5,394 nucleotides of DNA, taken from positions 1 through 5,394 of the forward strand of contig JAISAF010000470.1 of NCBI GenBank assembly GCA_031266855.1, in the 5' to 3' direction. This document shows positions 1 through 4,062 of this stretch, in pieces (position 1 is the first letter of the stretch; the number at the start of each line of letters is the position of its first letter). The stretch comes from Spirochaetales bacterium. GTDB taxonomy: Bacteria > Spirochaetota > Spirochaetia > DTKZ01. Below the pieces are notes generated by a model, which made no database searches, was not told the DNA's origin, and saw only the letters and a list, made by a program, of their open reading frames with translations. A program made the translations under genes and the position numbers.

Positions 1-17
1 AATTGCCAAAAGCAATT
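1..17. repeat. Small inverted repeat at the left edge of the window
   Basis: AATTGC (1-6) and GCAATT (12-17) form a 6-bp stem around a CAAAA loop. The left arm begins at the first base of the window, so the stem may extend outside it. It is the first of many stem-loops in this intergenic region. No gene can be supported between 1 and 266: the open frame over 3-206 on the plus strand runs straight through the repeat element and has no ribosome binding site. Confidence 0.4.
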
Positions 18-46
18 ATGTGCTGCCGCTGGTGCGCGCGCGAGGG

Positions 47-145
47 ATTGGAGCGGAAAGCCCACAGGCCCGCCGCGGGCGGGCCGAGGACTTGGAGCGG
101 AAAGCCCGGTTTTTTTGCCCGGCCACGGGCAAAAAAACGCGCCCG
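47..145 (+). repeat. Modular palindromic repeat element, copy 1 (downstream of the DapA-family gene)
   Basis: The element alternates linker blocks with hairpins. Block 1 (47-68) carries GAGCGGAAAGCCCACAGG. Hairpin 1 (67-85) has an 8-bp GC stem and a GCG loop. Block 2 (84-109) carries CCGAGGACTTGGAGCGG and then AAAGCCCGG. Hairpin 2 (110-137) has a 12-bp perfect stem, T7-GCCCG against CGGGC-A7, with a GCCA loop. Block 3 (138-145) is CGCGCCCG. The motif GAGCGGAAAGCCC therefore occurs twice inside the element, at 51-63 and 95-107. A second copy lies in inverted orientation at 1228-1348 with near-identical linkers and different hairpin sequences. It carries no coding capacity and looks like a short non-autonomous intergenic repeat, similar in concept to REP/BIME or MITE elements; I cannot assign it to a named family. 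Confidence 0.75.
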
Positions 146-216
146 CGATAATCCCGCATTTAACCACGAAACCAGAACACCACAGGCGCTTCCCGCTTTT
201 CTGTAGAAAACACGCG

Positions 217-254
217 GGGTAAACTTTCCAGGAAAATTCCCGGAAAGTTTACCC
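217..254 (-). terminator. Stem-loop just after the DapA-family gene, possible terminator
   Basis: GGGTAAACTTTCC (217-229) pairs perfectly with GGAAAGTTTACCC (242-254), a 13-bp stem. A further GGAA/TTCC pairing inside the loop is separated from it by one A/C mismatch. The structure begins 12 nt after the stop codon of the DapA-family gene in the direction of transcription, where a terminator is expected. The T-rich part that follows on the minus strand (CCGCGTGTTTTC) is poor and offset, so termination may be weak. It could equally be another member of the dense hairpin population. Confidence 0.5.
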
Positions 255-266
255 AATAAAATTGAT

Positions 267-1160
267 TTACAGCAATTTTGCCTTGACAAGTTCCTGTTTC
301 AGATTTTCCTGCTGCGCCGGGGGCGAACACTTGTTAGGCAGATAGGGATTCCCTGTATTTCGCCCGACTATGTTGGCGTAATCTTTCGTGGCGACAGGGA
401 AACTTGACTTGTCCGTTGCCAGACGTATGGGATTCAGTTTGTACTGAGCCTCCAGCGCCGCCTTGTGGTTCCCGTCCATGAAGTGTTTATAGATTGAATA
501 GACAAGCTGTGGTATGTAGTTGGAAGTCGAAGTTACCGCGCCGACGGCTCCAACCGCGAGGCTTGGATAGATAAGCGTATCCTTTCCCGCGAATACCTTG
601 AAACCGATGTCCTGGTTACGCCGGATAAATTCCATTGTCTGCGTCAGGTCTCCCGAAGAATCCTTTATGCCCACGATATTCTGTGCCGTATGGGCAAGGT
701 CTTCTACCACGCTCTGGGGTATGGCGTATCCCACGCGGGGATTATTGTACAGCAGAACCGGAAGACCCGGAACCGCCGCCGCGATGGAACGGAAATGTGT
801 GGAAAGCTCGTCGTCCGTAGGTTTGATGAACATAGGCTGGAGTATGGATATACCCTGAGCGCCAAAGCGCTGCGCCATCTTCGCGATTCGTATACATTTT
901 TTCGTGCGTATCGCGCCGATTCCCATATATATGGGAAGGCGGCCCTTTACCTGATCGACGATGGTTTTAAGCGTGATTTCCATCTCGTCTTCTTCCATCA
1001 TGTAAAACTCGCCGTTCGAGCCACAGGCGAGAATGCCGCTGATTCCCCCCGCGATCATAAATTCTATATGATCCCGCAGGGATTTTTCGTCCACGCTCTC
1101 ATCGGCGCTGATAGGCGCCGCGATAGGGGGAACTATACCTTTTATAAAGTCTGTATTCAT
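267..1160 (-). CDS. DapA / N-acetylneuraminate lyase superfamily protein (class I aldolase or dehydratase)
   Basis: This encodes a predicted 297-aa cytoplasmic (beta/alpha)8-barrel enzyme of the dihydrodipicolinate synthase / N-acetylneuraminate lyase superfamily, whose members use a lysine Schiff base on pyruvate or other 2-keto acids. Visible landmarks are the G-x-x-G-E carboxylate loop (GSNGEF, residues 47-52), the active-site tyrosine in LLYNNP (Tyr138), and the Schiff-base lysine in GIKDSSGD (Lys166). The Tyr-Lys spacing of 28 matches E. coli DapA (Tyr133/Lys161). The DapA substrate-binding arginine motif YNVPSRTG is replaced by YNNPRVGY and GTTGE by GSNGE, which argues against a true DapA. 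GEF after the loop resembles 5-dehydro-4-deoxyglucarate dehydratases, but that is only a hint. I chose the start at 1160 (MNTDFIKGIVPP) because homology begins there; the frame is open to 1280, but that extension runs into a repeat hairpin. The ribosome binding site is weak (AGGA, 11 nt upstream). The C-terminal tail is rich in Lys, Gln and Glu. Proximity to Bug receptors suggests a role in organic- or sugar-acid catabolism. Confidence 0.88.
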   Translation of the reverse strand: MNTDFIKGIVPPIAAPISADESVDEKSLRDHIEFMIAGGISGILACGSNGEFYMMEEDEMEITLKTIVDQVKGRLPIYMGIGAIRTKKCIRIAKMAQRFGAQGISILQPMFIKPTDDELSTHFRSIAAAVPGLPVLLYNNPRVGYAIPQSVVEDLAHTAQNIVGIKDSSGDLTQTMEFIRRNQDIGFKVFAGKDTLIYPSLAVGAVGAVTSTSNYIPQLVYSIYKHFMDGNHKAALEAQYKLNPIRLATDKSSFPVATKDYANIVGRNTGNPYLPNKCSPPAQQENLKQELVKAKLL

Positions 1161-1227
1161 AAAGTTTTTCGTCCTGATGTTAAAAAATCTAAGAGCCTGT
1201 TTCATAACCCGTTTAAGATTCAGAATT

Positions 1228-1348
1228 CGGGCGCATTTTTTGCGGTTTGGAAATTTGCGCCGCAAATTCCCAAACCGCAAAAAACCGGGCTTTCCGCTTC
1301 AAGTCCTCGGAAGCGCCAATGCGCTTCCTGTGGGCTTTCCGCTACAAT
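1228..1348 (-). repeat. Modular palindromic repeat element, copy 2 (upstream of the DapA-family gene, inverted)
   Basis: Read on the minus strand this is the same element as 47-145. Block 1 (1348-1327) is ATTGTAGCGGAAAGCCC followed by ACAGG. Hairpin 1 (1326-1311) is AAGCGC-ATTG-GCGCTT. Block 2 (1310-1285) differs from copy 1 at one base (CTTGAAG for CTTGGAG). Hairpin 2 (1284-1236) has a 15-bp outer stem starting TTTTTTGCGG and an inner stem of about 7-8 bp after one mismatch. Block 3 (1235-1228) is TGCGCCCG. Both hairpins differ in sequence and length from copy 1 but sit at the same joints and remain self-complementary. The element lies about 70 bp upstream of the DapA-family start codon, so any promoter of that gene must lie within or just below it; I could not identify a convincing one. 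Confidence 0.75.
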
Positions 1349-1606
1349 GCGCCCGAAGACGGTCGCTTTCCGATAGGTATTAGATTGTAGCGGGCGCTAT
1401 CGCGCCCCCGGATGCCTTTGCGCCGCGATGCGGAAACCCGCGGTCGTGTTTATGCTTCGAATACACTGGACCGCGACCAGCAGCAGGTTACGCGCAATTT
1501 TGCTGGTCAGCAAAATTGCGCGGTCTGCCACCAGGCACAGCGCATAACGCGTTGCGCGCGTCTTTATCACCAGCCGGCTACCGCGCCCAGGGGCTTACCG
1601 GATATT
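1349..1606. other. Gene-free, hairpin-rich intergenic stretch
   Basis: No gene is supported here. Stem-loops seen are GGGCGC/GCGCCC (1392-1397/1402-1407, TATC loop), CCGC/GCGG (1422-1432), an imperfect GTGT...ACAC hairpin with a GCTTCG loop (1446-1466), and the long 15-bp hairpin listed separately. A CGCTTTCCG at 1364-1372 resembles a degenerate piece of the GCGGAAAG motif of the neighbouring element, on the minus strand. An 88-codon open frame on the plus strand (1412-1678) crosses these palindromes, has no Shine-Dalgarno sequence and shows no recognisable domain, so I do not call it a gene. Confidence 0.5.
1491..1522. repeat. Perfect 15-bp inverted repeat with alternative pairing partners
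   Basis: CGCGCAATTTTGCTG (1491-1505) pairs perfectly with CAGCAAAATTGCGCG (1508-1522) around a two-base GT centre. Nearby sequences offer competing pairings: GACCAGC (1475-1481) with GCTGGTC (1502-1508), and GACCGCG (1469-1475) with CGCGGTC (1519-1525). If this stretch is transcribed, these folds would be mutually exclusive. Whether it is transcribed is unknown. Confidence 0.7.
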
Positions 1607-1665
1607 GAACAGGCTCTACTAGAAAACCGGCGCCGTATTTTGCCCGGCGACGGGAAGAAGATTAA
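1607..1665 (-). repeat. Second copy of the 3' flank of receptor gene A, without a gene
   Basis: 1607-1665 is an imperfect direct repeat of 1766-1823, the stop codon and downstream terminator region of receptor gene A, offset by about 159 bp. Shared stretches include GCGCCGTATTTTGCCCGGCG and GAAGATTAA. The inferred terminator hairpin (CGCCG/CGGCG with a TTTTCT tract on the minus strand) is retained. The sequence upstream of it on the minus strand does not encode the conserved LGLAYYQ(K/Q)KS ending, so only the flank is duplicated. It may mark a lost receptor copy or a duplicated terminator module. Confidence 0.6.
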
Positions 1666-1703
1666 ACTTGTCCGCTAACCTTCCGGTTCTCTTACAAGTC
1701 TGT

Positions 1704-1742
1704 GGGATTTGCCGCACCATGGCGGCAAATCCCGCCTTTTTT
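1704..1742 (+). terminator. Strong intrinsic terminator-like hairpin on the plus strand
   Basis: GGGATTTGCCGC (1704-1715) pairs perfectly with GCGGCAAATCCC (1722-1733) around a 6-nt loop, followed three bases later by T6 (1737-1742). This is the classic layout of a rho-independent terminator reading in the plus direction. No convincing plus-strand gene ends before it. The minus-strand side lacks a T tract, so it would not efficiently stop the receptor transcript. It may end an unannotated plus-strand transcript, or be a mobile hairpin that happens to look like a terminator. Confidence 0.55.
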
Positions 1743-1778
1743 ATCCCGAAGCTGTGGAGTTTTCCGAACAGCCCTGAT

Positions 1779-1808
1779 AGAAAACCAGCGCCGTATTTTG
1801 CCCGGCGC
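1779..1808 (-). terminator. Intrinsic terminator after receptor gene A
   Basis: On the minus strand GCGCCG (1808-1803) pairs with CGGCGC (1793-1788) around a 9-nt GGCAAAATA loop, followed by TGGTTTTCT (1787-1779). It lies 11 nt past the stop codon of gene A. It marks the probable end of the receptor cluster transcript and separates it from the DapA-family gene. A variant copy occurs within 1607-1665. Confidence 0.6.
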
Positions 1809-1819
1809 GGGAAAGAAGA

Positions 1820-2842
1820 TTAACTCTTTTTCTGATAATACGCCAGTCCAAGGTCCTCAATAAGTTTCTTGTATTCCTCACTTGCCTGTTTGAAGAACCT
1901 GGTGAAATCCGGCGTATTCATGTATATAACGGGCTGCCCCATCTCGGTCATGATTTTGACAAACTCCGGATCCTCACAGACTTTTTTGAAGGTACTTTCG
2001 TAATAGTTTTTGATGTTTTCTGGCATATTTTTGGGAACCGCTACTCCCTTGATGGAGCCATACGCGGAAAAGTCGATACCCTGTTCCTTAAATGTCGGAA
2101 CTTCCGGCATGGAGGTATCCCGTTCATCGGCGGCAACGCCGACAAGCCGGATTCTTTTCGCCTTGTACTGCGGCAGAACATCGGAGGGGTGGGCGCCGCC
2201 AGCCATAGTCTGGGCGCTTGTCAGCATAGTGATGGACTGGCCGGTACCGTCGGTCGGTATGATGGTGAGATTGGCGCCGGTTCTTTTGGCAAATGCCTGG
2301 AGAACCAGGTCAACTGTACCGTTGGCGGTTGAGCTGGCTACGGTTGCGGGCTTGCCAGTGCTTTTGGTCCAGGCAATTATATCGGCAAGGCTGTTAAACT
2401 GCGAGTTTGCCGGCACGCCCACCATGACGGTGTGTATGGATATAAGACAAAGCGGATCAAGGGCCTTGAAAGGGTCATATTCCAGTTGCTGTAAAAAAGG
2501 CATGGACATATCACAGCCGGAGCCGTAGGCAAGGCACAGGGTATACCCGTCGGGCGTTGAATTGGAAACAAAAACCGAACCTGTTACGCCGCCCCCGCCG
2601 GGTTTGTCAACAACGCGCATGGGCTGCGGGCTGTATTTTGTCCAGATTTTTTCGATTGCCCGGCCAAGAAGGTCGCTTGATCCCCCCGCCGCGTAGGGAA
2701 CAACCAGATCAATAGCCCGTGTCGGCGACCATTCGCCGCTGCCTGCGGGCGCGGCTTCAGATTTAGGGGCATCCTGACTTCCAGCCGCGAAAAGCGGCAG
2801 GGAAAGCGATGCCATGAGCACAAAGATGAGAAAACGTTTCAT
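1820..2842 (-). CDS. Receptor A: TctC/Bug-family tripartite tricarboxylate transporter substrate-binding protein
   Basis: A 340-aa exported solute receptor. Proteins of this family bind carboxylates in the periplasm and deliver them to a TctA/TctB membrane complex; no such genes are visible here. An N-terminal signal peptide (KR then a hydrophobic core, residues 1-19, ending PLFA) is followed by a short Ala/Ser/Gly/Pro linker to about residue 37, then the mature two-lobed domain. Family signatures are VVPYAAGGSSDLLGR (47-61, first ligand loop), DKPGGGGVTGS (79-89), NSTPDGYTL (94-102) and PTFKEQGID (249-257). There is no lipobox cysteine, so it is probably freely periplasmic. Start: ATG at 2842 with GGAGGA 6 nt upstream. 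It is about 83% identical to receptor B by hand count and clearly less similar to C. Cys103, 110, 132 and 289 are present. The native ligand cannot be predicted; citrate, other organic acids and sugar acids are all known family ligands. It is last in the three-receptor cluster and followed by an intrinsic terminator. Confidence 0.92.
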   Translation of the reverse strand: MKRFLIFVLMASLSLPLFAAGSQDAPKSEAAPAGSGEWSPTRAIDLVVPYAAGGSSDLLGRAIEKIWTKYSPQPMRVVDKPGGGGVTGSVFVSNSTPDGYTLCLAYGSGCDMSMPFLQQLEYDPFKALDPLCLISIHTVMVGVPANSQFNSLADIIAWTKSTGKPATVASSTANGTVDLVLQAFAKRTGANLTIIPTDGTGQSITMLTSAQTMAGGAHPSDVLPQYKAKRIRLVGVAADERDTSMPEVPTFKEQGIDFSAYGSIKGVAVPKNMPENIKNYYESTFKKVCEDPEFVKIMTEMGQPVIYMNTPDFTRFFKQASEEYKKLIEDLGLAYYQKKS

Positions 2843-2939
2843 ACCATATCCTCCTCAAAAAAAATAATTTTAGGGAAATATTTCCCGATATTCAAAAACT
2901 ATCCACGCTGGTTTGAAAAACCAGCGTGTTGAAAGAAGC
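2843..2939 (-). promoter_or_regulatory. 97-bp spacer between receptors B and A: hairpin, palindrome, T8 and ribosome binding site
   Basis: Read on the minus strand, the spacer holds an 11-bp perfect stem CACGCTGGTTT/AAACCAGCGTG (2928-2918/2914-2904) with TTC loop, followed a few bases later by T5 (2898-2894). This is a probable partial terminator for B. Next comes the perfect palindrome GGGAAATATTTCCC (2886-2873), then T8 (2864-2857), then GAGGAGGA and the ATG of A 6 nt beyond. The palindrome could act as a dyad operator site or, with the T tract, as a second attenuator. The spacer is about 93% identical to, and exactly as long as, the one at 3966-4062. Confidence 0.65.
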
Positions 2940-3965
2940 TTAGCTTTTCTTCTGGTAGTATGCCAGACCGAGTTCCTCAATACTCTGTTTGTAATCTTCG
3001 CTGGCCTTTTTGAAGAAATTCGTGAAGTCCGTTATATCCAGATACATAACAGGCTGTCCCATTTCGGTCATGACTTTAATAAACTCCGGGTCTTCGCAAA
3101 TCTTCCTGAAGGTACTCTCGTAGTATTTTTTGATATTCTCCGGCATATTCTTTGGACCAGCCAGTCCCTTGATAGAGCCGTACGACGCGAAGTCAATCCC
3201 CTGCTCTTTCAGCGTCGGAATCTCCGGCATTGACGTATCCCGGTCATCGGCGGCAACGCCGATAAGCCTGATTCTGCCCGCCTTGTATTGGGGAAGCACC
3301 TCGGAAGGATGAGCGCCCCCGGCCATGGTTTGAGCGCCTACTAACATAGAAATGGATTTTCCGCCCCCATCGGTGGGTATAATTGTCAGATTAGCGCCAG
3401 TCTTTTTCACAAGGGCCTGGAGAACTATGTCCACAGAACCGTTGGCGGTGGAACTGACTACGGTTGCGGGATTGCCGGTTTTTTTGGTCCATTCAATTAT
3501 GTCCGCCAGGGTATTGAATTCCGAGTTTGTCGGCACACCTATCATTACGGTGTGTACCGATATAAGACAAAGCGGATCAAGGGCCTTGAAGGGGTCATAT
3601 TCGAGTTGCTGCAAAATGGGCATGGACATGTCACAGCCGGAGCCATACCCGAGACACAGGGTATACCCGTCGGGCGCCGAATTGGCAACAAAAACCGAAC
3701 CTGTTACGCCGCCCCCGCCGGGTTTGTCAATAACGCGCATAGGCTGCGGGCTGTACTTTGTCCAGATTTTTTCGATTGCCCGGCCAAGTAAGTCGGTCGA
3801 TCCTCCCGCGGCGTAGGGGACAACCAGATCAATCGGTCGTGCCGGAGACCATTCCCCGCTGCCCGCGGGCGCGGCTTCGGGTTTGGAAGCGTCCTGGCTT
3901 CCGCCCGCGAAAAGCGGCAGGGAAAGCGATGCCAGCAGCACGAAAAAGATGAGAAAACGTTTCAT
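2940..3965 (-). CDS. Receptor B: TctC/Bug-family tripartite tricarboxylate transporter substrate-binding protein
   Basis: A 341-aa exported solute receptor, the middle of three tandem paralogues. The signal peptide (residues 1-20, hydrophobic core ending LPLFA) is followed by GGSQDASKPEAA and a short linker. The Bug-type signatures are VVPYAAGGSTDLLGR (48-62), DKPGGGGVTGS (80-90), NSAPDGYTL (95-103) and PTLKEQGID (250-258). Most of the protein matches receptor A (about 83%), with many differences conservative (V/I, D/E, S/T, K/R). The first 30 or so residues instead match receptor C, and the DNA there is identical to C over 68 nt (3871-3938), which suggests gene conversion. Start: ATG at 3965 with AAGGAGGA 6 nt upstream. 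A valine of A and C in the 'AVPKNMP' motif is glycine here (LAGPKNMP). Cys104, 111, 133 and 290 match those of A. Ligand unknown; pocket-region motifs are so close to A that overlapping specificity is likely. Confidence 0.92.
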   Translation of the reverse strand: MKRFLIFFVLLASLSLPLFAGGSQDASKPEAAPAGSGEWSPARPIDLVVPYAAGGSTDLLGRAIEKIWTKYSPQPMRVIDKPGGGGVTGSVFVANSAPDGYTLCLGYGSGCDMSMPILQQLEYDPFKALDPLCLISVHTVMIGVPTNSEFNTLADIIEWTKKTGNPATVVSSTANGSVDIVLQALVKKTGANLTIIPTDGGGKSISMLVGAQTMAGGAHPSEVLPQYKAGRIRLIGVAADDRDTSMPEIPTLKEQGIDFASYGSIKGLAGPKNMPENIKKYYESTFRKICEDPEFIKVMTEMGQPVMYLDITDFTNFFKKASEDYKQSIEELGLAYYQKKS

Positions 3966-4062
3966 ACCAGATCCTCCTTAAAAAAAATAATTTCCGGGAA
4001 ATATTTCCCGATATTCACAAACTATCCGCGCTGGTTTGAAAAACCAGCGTGTGGAAAGAAGC
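3966..4062 (-). promoter_or_regulatory. 97-bp spacer between receptors C and B: hairpin, palindrome, T8 and ribosome binding site
   Basis: This has the same architecture as 2843-2939, with 7 differences in 97 bases by hand count. The hairpin (4051-4041/4037-4027) has a 9-bp core stem plus an A/C mismatch, and its downstream T tract is broken (AGTTTGTG instead of AGTTTTTG). It should therefore terminate less well, favouring read-through from C into B. The palindrome is longer here, CGGGAAATATTTCCCG (4010-3995), and is followed by T8 (3987-3980) and AAGGAGGA before the B start codon. The positions of these parts relative to the B start match those in the other spacer. Confidence 0.65.

Noticed and set aside
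1161..1280. Upstream extension of the DapA-family gene (41 extra codons' worth of open frame)
   Set aside because: Family homology begins at MNTDFIKG, and the extension is basic, low in similarity and begins inside a hairpin of the repeat element.
47..1348. Composite transposon carrying the DapA-family gene
   Set aside because: The flanking elements are inverted and similar, but there is no transposase, no terminal inverted repeat layout and no visible target duplication, so only a repeat pair is claimed.
1412..1678. 88-codon open frame on the plus strand containing a CxxC, ending 25 nt before a plus-strand terminator
   Set aside because: There is no ribosome binding site or recognisable domain, it crosses a perfect 15-bp palindrome, and its composition follows the repeats. 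The terminator placement is noted as a finding, but it is not enough for a gene call.
2010..2528. Long open frames on the plus strand opposite receptors A and B and the DapA-family gene
   Set aside because: They are antisense shadows of well-supported genes, and similar frames recur opposite both paralogues because the sequences are duplicated.
3130..3160. Frameshift or premature stop within the receptor genes
   Set aside because: All three frames are intact from signal peptide to the shared LGLAYYQ(K/Q)KS terminus with the expected family length.
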